Assembly (NCBI GenBank): GCA_003194525.1
Contig: NBIV01000292.1
Coordinates: 24,463 to 88,462 of the forward strand
Reading direction: 5' to 3'
DNA from: Gracilariopsis chorda
Lineage: Eukaryota; Rhodophyta; Florideophyceae; Gracilariales; Gracilariaceae
Length of the DNA stretch: 64,000 nt
Shown here one piece after another: positions 52,865 through 61,886 of the stretch; the first letter of the stretch is position 1, and each line of letters opens with the position of its first letter. The position numbers and the translations under genes are program-made. The notes beneath the pieces are model-generated. The model worked only from the letters and a program-made list of their open reading frames with translations. It had not been told where the DNA came from and made no database searches.

Positions 52865-53598
52865 CTAGCGCGTGTTTTGCATTTCCGAGTGTCTCTGCTT
52901 CAATGCGGCGGCTTTGTTTGCAACGCACTCGTTCCATTCTATCACGCGAGGGTGCTCTCGAACTGCTTCTGCACAGCTCCGTAAACGTTCGTATTCTACC
53001 ACTTCTTCGGGAGTAAGCAGTTCGAATGCGCCCGCTTTGATGTACAACACGCATACATAGACGGCCAGATCCGCTATCGATATGCTGTCACCCACCGCCC
53101 ATGGCCCATCTCCAAACTGTTTCAGTCTTGAGTCGAGCCCGCCAAGATATCGCGGCACGCTGTTGATCAAGTATTTCTTAACATCATCAAAATAACTCTC
53201 GACATCCTTGTCCAGCGATTCTAATCCGTGAAAGAAGTCCAATATTGTGTCGATCACCTCATCAACGCGAAGAGCTGCAAGCTCTTCATTGGGGTATAAA
53301 CCGGCCTGCTTTCCGACAAAACGAAGAATCGACGATGAATGAGAGTAGACCTCCCCGTCTACAGATAGTGTTGGGAGTGATCCGTATGGAAGCTCGTCTT
53401 CTATATTCGGCAACTCTGAGGGATGCAGTCGAATATCTTCAAAGGGAATTTCTCCGATTCTGAGAGCGAGCCGGATGGCTTCTGCATGTCCCTGTAAGTG
53501 CGGCGATAACTGTCAGTGTTAGAGATTGTTTATCTTGACGAATGGGCGTTTCTCAGACTTACCGGATAATCATAATAGGTGAGCTTGATGTTTGGCAT
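52865..53598 (-). CDS. Glutathione S-transferase 1, sigma-like (2 exons)
   Basis: Exon 1 is 53563-53598 (12 codons), exon 2 52865-53491; the intron is 71 bp with donor GTAAGT and acceptor CTTACAG. Joined, 220 aa beginning MPNIKLTYYDYP then GHAEAIRLALRIG. The Tyr near position 8 is the expected catalytic residue; SSSILRFVGK binds the glutathione gamma-glutamyl group; the C-terminal all-helical domain has the ISIADLAVYV N-capping motif. It conjugates glutathione to electrophiles or isomerises lipid peroxides. It is more divergent than GST 2 and 3 and is the only one of the three with an intron. Confidence 0.9.
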
Positions 53599-54280
53599 TT
53601 CTACGAACAAGAATCAGTTTGAATCAGTTGGTGCGTTTATGTGCGATGGAACTGCGCGTCTTTCCGCAATGCAGTGTACTTGAAAGAGGCAGCTGTTGGC
53701 AGCAGTCTAGTCTTGCTTTGATTGGATGGTTTACTCGCAATTCAGTTGTGGGTGTGTACCTTAACGAGCGCTGTATAAGGAGGACTCGAGATGAAGAGGC
53801 GAGAGAACTTTTGCATGGATGTTTTGCAGCCACTGTCGCAGACGTTGACACGAGAGCTGGTGTCATGGCCCTGTATACTACTGGATACAGTGCGTGTGTG
53901 GGAGAATGGCCAATTCAAAGGGACAAAAGAGAACAAGACGAGTTACATCTTTACGTTAAATCAGGGGAACTGCTACGTGAGTTATAGCCTACGCGTGCTC
54001 TGCTGAGCCGAACATGGCCCTTGTCAACGCACGGGTGGGTGAAACCATGACTCTTATAAACGTTCAGTGTGTAAGATGTTGAGTTGAGGCCGAACGTAGT
54101 GAGACGATGCGCGTCAGGCATCCAAACTGCTGAAACACGAATGCCACGGCCACCGTGAAAGACACAACCTTTGACAGGAAGATGGATGGTACAAACGACA
54201 CACGTGACGAGTTAACAGCGGCTACAACATGCACCATGAAAGGCACTACATTCGATTTACACACAGGCTTAAGTATGGGA
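53599..54280. other. Spacer between GST 1 and GST 2
   Basis: 682 bp. The frame at 53592-53987 has no recognisable content. Confidence 0.4.
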
Positions 54281-54922
54281 TTAGTCCATCTTGGGGGTCT
54301 GCTTCTTGATCGGATACTTCTTGTACCACTCAACAACCTTGGGGTTATCCATTACAGCCTTATGAATGGCGTTGATCCTCGGGTATTGATCGAGCACATC
54401 CACAGGCACGTAGTCCAAGATTCCGCACTGGACGGAGTTGACAGTGCACGTAATCACCAAATCGGCAACAGTGAGCTCGTTACCAACAGCGTGCGATGCG
54501 CCACCGAAGGTTTCAAGCCTCTTCTCAAGAGCTCCGACGTAGCGCGGAATATCCTCATCCACAAGCTTCTTGCGCGCAGCCTTGAGCTGCTCAGTGTCGC
54601 TGCCTCTGTAGCTGTACGTGGAGTTGTTGAGATCGACTAGCGTTTCCATGACCTCGTCCACCTTGAGAGCGGCGATCGCATCGGACGGATAGAGAGCTGC
54701 AAGCTTTCCGACGTAGCGAAGAATGGCGCCTGATTGAGCCATCTGCTCGCCGTCAACGGTGAGAGTGGGTACGGATCCGTACGGAGTCTTCGGTTTGACT
54801 TCCTTCCATTGCGGGAAACTGAAACGGTCATCCTCGTATTCGATGTCAGACAGAAGGAATGCGAGTCGGATGGGCTCGGCGCGACCTCTGAGATCAAAGT
54901 AAGTGAGCTTCAAGGACGGCAT
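54281..54922 (-). CDS. Glutathione S-transferase 2, sigma-like
   Basis: 213 aa, one exon, complete. LKLTYFDLRGRAEPIRLAF carries the catalytic Tyr, PYGSVPTLTVDG the cis-Pro loop, and SGAILRYVGK the glutathione site; LTVADLVITC is the conserved helix-6 N-cap. The ending (VVEWYKKYPIKKQTPKMD) is shared with GST 3, so these two are recent paralogues. The family uses glutathione for detoxification and for prostaglandin-D-type isomerisation. Confidence 0.93.
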   Translation of the reverse strand: MPSLKLTYFDLRGRAEPIRLAFLLSDIEYEDDRFSFPQWKEVKPKTPYGSVPTLTVDGEQMAQSGAILRYVGKLAALYPSDAIAALKVDEVMETLVDLNNSTYSYRGSDTEQLKAARKKLVDEDIPRYVGALEKRLETFGGASHAVGNELTVADLVITCTVNSVQCGILDYVPVDVLDQYPRINAIHKAVMDNPKVVEWYKKYPIKKQTPKMD

Positions 54923-56686
54923 GGTAGACGTGGAGGTAGAGAGAAGAGAAAGATCTTGGTTGTGTGGTAGTGGTGGACCGAAGAAGGGTGTGCAGCGGGG
55001 GCGGTGAGAAAGTGTGAGGCTTTTATAGGGAGAGATGGCGATGCTGGAGGGTGCGCGGCGAAAGTGCTACGCGCTCGAATCACTGCACGGCTCGTGGTTG
55101 AACGTCAGAAAGGAGGGCGTCTTCGGGGCGTCACGCGCTCAGAGCGATGCGTATCGTAGAGTTGCTGCACGGGCGCATGGCTCGTCACGGCGCATCGAAC
55201 GTTTGGCCGCCTGCGCGGATAGAATCGGTACAGATCTTACAACAACCAATCACCGTGCGTGGCGTGCCGACAGCGAGCGCGAGAAAATGTCAAGCTGCGT
55301 TGTGTGACGGCCCGTCGCTGCGTGCCGCGTATGACATCTGCCGCTGCGTAAACTAAAGTTATCTATTCAACGCTTTGCGGCGAAGACATGAGCGGCGAGC
55401 CGATTTGCTCGCCCCCCTGCGCGCCCCCCCCAACCGTTTTCTAGCGGCGCGAAGCTCGTGCACCCTGGTTGGGCTCCCTCTATTTCTCTGCTGCTTTCTT
55501 CTAGAAGGGATGGCTATAACGAGCGAGCTGTGGACAACGCCGCGTCCAAGAATCCAAACGCTTGTACTATATGACAGCGCTAATGTTTATTGCATCCGCG
55601 ATGATGGGCGCAGTTTCTTCAATGTTCCATGGCAAGCGATGTGTTTTTTTGCAACCAAGTATGTTCTATCGCAGCTGCTGCACACTCGTCGGATTCCTCC
55701 AGACGCGCGCCTAAGCAATTTGCCAACGGTACTGCGGTTTTCTCATCTCAGTCCACGCTGGCAGCACCGTTTTGAAGCTTACACGAGCACCGAACTCCCG
55801 ATTCGTTCTCGCTGTGCCTTTGTACCTTTTGGTACAAGAGTACGAAGGCACCGTTGGCGCCTTTGATATGTTACCAGCTAGCATTGCGGAGTACCCTTGG
55901 TATCTTAGACTATCTCGATCTGTCAGTCCCATTCTCACATTCAACAAGTTTTGTATTCTATCTGCATGATGACTCACGAGCACCGTCCCAAAAGAATAAT
56001 TAATTAGTGGTATTTCCATTTGAAATGTTTTCAGAGCTGGTGAATTGAATCACAATGCAGTGGCAGAACGAAGGTTGGCCCAAGAAGCCCCAAGTTCCTT
56101 CACATGAGTGTGAGTCAATCTCCCGTCACGGACTGCCACCAATACGGCGCTGCTCACCGCGTTGCGATTAGATTTTGCAAATACGAAGGGTAAAGGGTCC
56201 GGTCCGCTAACCCTTTGCCCACTGCTCCCACTCGCTCCGTAGTCGCGTCCAGGGGAGCCGGCTGAGCGCAGCGAGTAGAAGGTTCTTACGTCCACACCCT
56301 CTTCTCTCAACACTAAGCATCTCTATCCCATAAAGTTGCATCTCCATCGGAGCGTTGTGGCCTGTTCTTAACGCAGCTGACCTCTCTCGTCGAACTGTCA
56401 TATGAAACTTGCCCAGCCAGATGCCCTGATTGCTATACCGGCGCTTTATTCGCAGATATAAGCCGCGTCTTCCACTGCCGCCGGATCGCACGTCTGCTGC
56501 CCCACACACAAAAAGAGCAACCGTGGATATCTGCAAGGGGTGCAACACAAAGTGGTAGGCTTTTAATCCAAGCGTAGACAACGTGATTCATCTGTATTAT
56601 ATGAAGCCTTTACCGACGCTAGGCTAGCTTTCTACCCACGGGTAGCATTTGTGCCTACACAAATAGACTAGTTCATAGGCCCGTTC
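54923..56686. other. Intergenic region between GST 2 and GST 3
   Basis: 1.76 kb. The longest plus-strand frame (55375-55866) has no recognisable domain. GTACCTTTTGGTAC occurs at 55822-55835. Confidence 0.4.
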
Positions 56687-57376
56687 CTACTCCATCTTTG
56701 GAGTTTTCATTTCGATGGGATGCTTCTCATACCATTCCACAACCTTGGGCAGCTCCATCACAGCTTTATGAATAGCCAAGACCTTTGGGTACTTTTCAAG
56801 AATGTCCAGCGGCACATAATCGTAAACCCCACTCAAATAAGAGTTCACAACACAAGTCACGACCAAATCTGCCACCGAAAGCTTTCCATTCACAGCAAAC
56901 GGTCCATCTCCAAACTCAGCCAGCCTCTTTTCCAACCCGCCTATGAAACGAGGCAAATGCATTTCCACGAGTTCTTTGCGTTGCTCCTTGATTCTTTCCA
57001 CGTCGGGACCGAGGTAGCTGTACGTTGCCACGTTCAGATCGTTCATGGTTTCGATAATTTCATCTACAAAAAGCGCTTCATAGGGGTCGGAGGGATAGAG
57101 ACCTCCTAGCTTTCCTACGTAGCGTAGAATGGCACACGATTGTGCAACTTGTTTTCCATCGATGGTTAGTGTGGGTACTGCGCCGTACGGGGTGGTTGGT
57201 TTGATGCTCTGCCACTCCACATACGAGAAACGGTAGTCCTCGAATTCAATGTTGGATAGGACGAGCGCTAGACGACTCGGTTCTCCACGTCCTCCTCGAC
57301 CCCCAAGATCGAAATAGCTAAGCTTTAGAGATGACGGTATTTTGCCCGCTTCGCTACGACTTTGACCTTGCCCCAT
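56687..57376 (-). CDS. Glutathione S-transferase 3, sigma-like, N-myristoylation motif
   Basis: 229 aa, one exon. The same fold landmarks as GST 2: LSYFDLGGRGGRGEPSRLAL (with an extra GRG repeat in the first loop), PYGAVPTLTIDG, SCAILRYVGK, LSVADLVVTC. A 17-residue leader absent from GST 2 begins MGQGQSRSE; Gly2 and Ser6 fit the N-myristoyltransferase consensus, so a membrane-attached form is possible. GST 1, 2 and 3 lie on the same strand in 4.5 kb, a tandem-duplication pattern. Confidence 0.92.
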   Translation of the reverse strand: MGQGQSRSEAGKIPSSLKLSYFDLGGRGGRGEPSRLALVLSNIEFEDYRFSYVEWQSIKPTTPYGAVPTLTIDGKQVAQSCAILRYVGKLGGLYPSDPYEALFVDEIIETMNDLNVATYSYLGPDVERIKEQRKELVEMHLPRFIGGLEKRLAEFGDGPFAVNGKLSVADLVVTCVVNSYLSGVYDYVPLDILEKYPKVLAIHKAVMELPKVVEWYEKHPIEMKTPKME

Positions 57377-58660
57377 GCTAAGTGAAAAATATCACGTTGA
57401 TACTCGGATTGCGCTGCTTCAGCTTAGCCGTCACAACGGTTCACGATATCTAGTAGACACTAGGACTCGTTGGTACTTAGATACAACAAGTTGTCATTCG
57501 CCTTCTATGAGCTGCAGAGGTACAAGGGTAAGCGAGGACAAAGGACTCGTTAGCAAGTCTCCATTGCACTTCAACGGTAGGCGGACTATTTAGCCTGTCT
57601 TCTCACTTACGAATACGGGTTAAGACTTCATTACCCTGACGGTAAGCACTTGCAACCGTGTGATAAAGGACTACCCTGCTGCAGGATTGACCTGTAGCCG
57701 GGCTCTCGAAATGAGCTCCTGGCTAAAATATGGGCTCCACTCGAGACTGCTTCCTGTGATGTTTGCATCCAGGGTAGGGTTCCTTAGGGCATCCCCTACT
57801 GTGCGATTAAGCTCCATAGACCAAGAATAGAAATTGAGGCACGAGAATGAAATTTTTATGAGCAATTACGAAAAGTGGACGACGACGATATACACTTGCT
57901 CGCACTCTGTGAGCAGTCCCTGCTTCTGCTTCACCGTCGTCGTCTCGCCGTGCTGCTCTATTGAAGGCTCGTTTTTGCCTTCGCATCCAACAGCCTGACC
58001 CTTTGCAAAGTCTCCTTGCTCCAATCAGCCCTAATAGGCTTGCCAGCCTTCTTTTTGAGAACGTTTCTCCGACTAACGCTCAGATACAACAAGATCTTGC
58101 CTAACGGCTCGAAAGTGTAACTGAACATGCGTGAAACCTTTGCTACTCTTAAGACTCTAAACAATTGAGCACCAAAGCCAGAACCATCACTCTTACGACC
58201 TAAAACAACTAAACACAAGACCCAAAGACGCCATACGTTCCTAACTTGCACAGCCAAACATTTATACCTGCGAGCACATAAAACGCGTAGAACTATCGGC
58301 CAGCGCAACAAAACGATCCAGACTACTCTATACTAAGCTTAGGCATCGAGCGCGTAGTTTTACTGCGCATGTTTATACTACTGCAACACGCTTAGTTTTC
58401 TTTCAGTTCCCTGTGCAACAAACGCCCGGTCACTGACCGTACTCAACGACTTACTGTGTCAGCAATTCTTCTTTTACATCTCAACACCCCCCTTACTATA
58501 ATGATTTACACACAAGAGGAAGCAGCCTTCGGCCACGCGCAGCGCTACGGGCCGCGATGGAGGAGTGATAGAAAGGGATGGGAAGAAAGAAATGGTGGAT
58601 AAAGCAAAGGCAGGAAAGGAAGTAGTTTAATTCAATGAATAAAGAACGCAAGAAGTATAC
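57377..58660. other. Intergenic region
   Basis: 1.3 kb without a supportable gene. The minus frame at 57958-58311 is rich in Arg and Leu but has no motif. Confidence 0.4.
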
Positions 58661-59047
58661 TTACGGTTGTAGAGGGATGCAGAACTGAATGGCTTCAGGC
58701 AGCACTCGGTTGTTGTCGATAGTCACAGGCATGGGTTGAATTGTGTGCGCATTCGTGGATGTTAGCTGCGGTTCATGCAGGAGCAGCACATGGTCGTTCC
58801 TTCTAACGCGCGACAATGCGACATACAGCTGACTGGCGCAAAAGCAGTTGAACAGCCCATCCACAACCAACTTATCCTTCGTCTTTCCCTGTACTTTGTG
58901 AAAGGTAGCTGCAAACGCGAGACGAATGGAAAATTGCCATTGAATCATGCGAATGTATGCAAAGGTACCTCGCAGTCGATACAATTCAGGAGCTGTCGTT
59001 CCAGCACTAGTCGTTTTAGTCGAATCGAGCCATTTGCTGTGATGCAA
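58661..59047 (-). pseudogene. PIF1/Helitron-type helicase C-terminal fragment
   Basis: About 128 aa with IRLAFAATFHKVQGKTKDKLVV and SQLYVALSRVRRNDHVLLL, the motif V-VI end shared by PIF1 helicases and the helicase part of Helitron Rep proteins. No start codon belongs to this piece: a TGA lies five codons upstream and the rest of the domain is absent. Another frame reads on as RLGDFRTSDDRVTPC, suggesting a frameshift and then truncation by element C at about 59.13 kb. The short CxQL..ALSRVR tail favours a Helitron relic over a host PIF1, but this is not certain. Confidence 0.65.
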
Positions 59048-59129
59048 GGAGTAACTCGGTCATCCGAGGTGCGGAAATCACCAAGTCGATACGCGACGGT
59101 TCATACGTGGATTTCCACTTTATTTGGGA

Positions 59130-59524
59130 TGTGCACAGTAGGTGCTGGCCACGGGCCATCCACTTAGAATTATCTACATATTTCTAATATTATTTACTGT
59201 AGCTAGTGCGGCACTCCGCAGTACTTAGTGACGGGAAGGGTCGCACCTGAGTAAACTGGAGGATCATCGGGCACGGAACCCAAGTTCCTAGTTCCTGGAG
59301 CCTTAACCGGACCTCCGGACTAGTTATAACTTGCGGTCTCCCGCTAAGCTTCCACCCCACACGGATTCCCGTGCTACACCCGTGCTCACGCGACCGAACC
59401 CCGGTTACCCGGACAGAAGCACCCCTAGGCCTTGCCGCCGCAAGCGGCACCCCTATTATCAGGGTAATTCGTGGACATCCACATCGCTACCGAGTGGCCT
59501 CGCGCCCCTAGTGGTTGTACCACA
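59130..59524 (+). repeat. Probable 5' LTR of element C
   Basis: The right end (GTACCACA, then 5 bp, then the primer-binding site) is well supported by analogy with element A. The layout near 59200-59260 (AGCTAGTGCGG..CCGCAGTACTTAGTG) parallels the LTR of A near 535-570. The left end is uncertain. Confidence 0.5.
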
Positions 59525-59529
59525 CGAAT

Positions 59530-59548
59530 TGGTCTCCCGATCTAGAAG
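59530..59548 (+). other. Primer-binding site of element C
   Basis: TGGTCTCCCGATCTAGAAG, matching elements A and B through the acceptor and T-stem portion of the tRNA complement. Confidence 0.75.
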
Positions 59549-59738
59549 TGTGCTTCATCATTGTCTCGTGGATTGCCACGTTTGGAATCCGGTTACGGAA
59601 GTACCGAGTCATCTCGAGTCTGACGGCTGAAAAGAGCCATAGCTCGATTTTCATACTTGTTCTCCGCCTGCCGGACTCTACACGGGACGTCCAGAAGACT
59701 GGGACAATATCGCAACAGGTTACACAGAGGTACTGGAG

Positions 59739-61886
59739 ATGGTCCAGACTCGAAGTCAGTCGAGCTCCGGACAACCCGGTCCCTCTGCACAACCCCCGCC
59801 GACGCAGCGGCTTGGAACTTCGGTCGAAGCCGGGAACCGCCTTTATAGGCAAGCCGTACGATCAAGGGCCCGATCAACTGGCGCCATCCCAGCAGAGGCT
59901 GAAGTACCCGCTCCGGAAGCGAACATGGCGGCTAACGCCGCAGGAACCTCCACTGAGGACAAGTTACGCACAGAGGTGCAACGACTCCAGAAGGAGTCCG
60001 ACTCCCATCGAACCCGTCTCACGGAAATGGAATTGCAGATTACTGCGTTGACTGGTGCCTTGGACCGCCTGCGTGTGGAACACCACGCCTTGGCGAGCCG
60101 AGCCCACGATCCGCAGATCACGGCTACTGTTCGGACACTCCGAGAGGACCTCAATCAGGTCATGGAACGCCAAGGCAATGCCTCCGGGGTAATATCGGGA
60201 CTACCCGTTGACGTCGAGGAAGTCCTCACCCGGGTCAACCTTCGCCTTGAGAGGCTGGAAGCAGCGGTACACACGCAGAGTGCTGCTAACATCCCGCTCG
60301 AGACGGAGGTGGAACGACCCACACCCGTGGAAACCCGTTCAAAGAAGTCGAAATCGAAACGTGGAAAGATGCGGAGGTCCGCCTTGAATTCAGATTCGGA
60401 AGATTCCGAGGAATCCGAGGAGAGCCGATCAAGTTCAGAAGAATCTGAAGAGGAATCGTCAGAGGAATCTTCCTCTGACGATGACACTCGTAAATCGAGG
60501 AAGAAATCTAAGCACCGCGGAACATCCGCTTGGATACGCCGCAAGAGAGGCCCGGCAAAGAAGGGACTCAAGGTGCTACCTTGTACTAATCCGCTTTATC
60601 GGAGAATTATAGACTACCGTCTGTATCGTTTGAAAATACGCAAACTCAAGCGAACGAGTCGCGAAACGGGAAGAGTTAAGGATCAGATCAAGAGACTGAA
60701 GATAGGAATGAGTGATCTCAAGTTCGACGGGAAGGACCCGATCTTAATCTTTGATTTCCTTTACCGGTTTGTGACCGAGGCAGACATGCTTGGTATGAGC
60801 GAAGCGCAGGCTTTCGTGGCTCTACCACATTTCTTGACAGGGTTTGCCCTACAACAGTATCGAGCAGTGAGCGGCTCGCTCACGGTCGACGAAGGTGGAG
60901 TCACCAACTGGCCTGAGGGCGTGCAATATCTCCTGCGAAGTTACGTAACCTCCAATGCCATCCGCGAGGCTATCTTCACCCTTCGGGATGTAACCCAGAA
61001 GCCTGGAGAAAAGGAGGTAGAATACAGCTCAAGGCTGAATAACGCAGCCACCAGGTGCGGGAACGTGCACTCCACGGATGAGAAGATGACGCTATTCGTC
61101 GATGGGTTAGATCCAGTGATCAAATCGCTAGTGGCTCGTCAGCGAGAAAAGCATGCCAGCATGACCTTTTTGGAACTCGTCCAATATGCCCAAGCAGAAG
61201 GGGATGCGGTCCGTGCCCGCGGACAACAGCGCCGTACAACGGCATTCGTAACGCCCAAGGACTCGCCGGTTCGTTCGGCTAAACCAAAGGCCAGAGCCCT
61301 ATATGCTGAGACCGTCGAGGATTCTCGGTCGTCATCCCTGATGCCACGGGACCAAAGCCACACGCTGGAAGAAGCGCTTCATTACCTGGTTTATCCAGAC
61401 ACCTCAGTTCCGACGACGGAATTGCCAACTACAGATACCCCTACGGAGGAGTCCGAGCTCCTCCTAGCTGATATCAGACGTCAGCGTCAGGCTGGAGTGG
61501 TTCCCCCACAAGGCGGGTTCACGCCCAGTAAGCCTGGATGGGTGGACCAACGCGGAAATTACCGCTCAGCAGCTGCATTTCGGCCCCGCCGAGAAGGGCT
61601 CATCTGCCACGTGTGCTACGGGAGGCACCACTTAGCAGCGGAGTGTACTCTACCTGCTCGAGATTTGGAACGAGTTATCTCGAATTATGAGTCACTGACA
61701 GACGCTGAACGCAGCAGAGTACCGGCCACCATGTATTGGAAAGCCAAGGCGTTCGTCGCCGGTGACCCGAACCGCGTGGGCGGAATTCCGACGACCCAGA
61801 ATGTGGAGCATTCTCAAGCCGGACAGATTCGCGGCCCGCCCGCAGTGGCCGTAACGGCATATGCTCCGAATAAGTCGGAAAACTAA
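59739..61886 (+). CDS. gag: Gag polyprotein of element C
   Basis: Intact 715 aa from ATG. In order: a Gln/Pro/Ser-rich N-terminus, a heptad-patterned helix (about residues 73-145), a basic cluster then a Ser/Glu-rich acidic stretch (about 200-255), the gag core (about 290-480; LLRSYVTSNAIREAIFTLRD), and a CCHC knuckle CHVCYGRHHLAAEC (CX2CX4HX4C). The heptamer GGAAAAC precedes TAA. No damage is visible, so this copy may be younger than A and B. Confidence 0.92.
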   Translation: MVQTRSQSSSGQPGPSAQPPPTQRLGTSVEAGNRLYRQAVRSRARSTGAIPAEAEVPAPEANMAANAAGTSTEDKLRTEVQRLQKESDSHRTRLTEMELQITALTGALDRLRVEHHALASRAHDPQITATVRTLREDLNQVMERQGNASGVISGLPVDVEEVLTRVNLRLERLEAAVHTQSAANIPLETEVERPTPVETRSKKSKSKRGKMRRSALNSDSEDSEESEESRSSSEESEEESSEESSSDDDTRKSRKKSKHRGTSAWIRRKRGPAKKGLKVLPCTNPLYRRIIDYRLYRLKIRKLKRTSRETGRVKDQIKRLKIGMSDLKFDGKDPILIFDFLYRFVTEADMLGMSEAQAFVALPHFLTGFALQQYRAVSGSLTVDEGGVTNWPEGVQYLLRSYVTSNAIREAIFTLRDVTQKPGEKEVEYSSRLNNAATRCGNVHSTDEKMTLFVDGLDPVIKSLVARQREKHASMTFLELVQYAQAEGDAVRARGQQRRTTAFVTPKDSPVRSAKPKARALYAETVEDSRSSSLMPRDQSHTLEEALHYLVYPDTSVPTTELPTTDTPTEESELLLADIRRQRQAGVVPPQGGFTPSKPGWVDQRGNYRSAAAFRPRREGLICHVCYGRHHLAAECTLPARDLERVISNYESLTDAERSRVPATMYWKAKAFVAGDPNRVGGIPTTQNVEHSQAGQIRGPPAVAVTAYAPNKSEN
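61877..61883 (+). promoter_or_regulatory. Candidate -1 ribosomal frameshift site, element C
   Basis: G GAA AAC then TAA, as in element A. The -1 frame is open from here without a stop into pol. A 7-bp stem (CGGCACA..TGTGCCG) sits about 28 nt downstream. Confidence 0.6.

Noticed and set aside
57958-58311. 117-codon minus-strand Arg/Leu-rich frame
   Set aside because: No motif and no neighbouring exon with splice signals.
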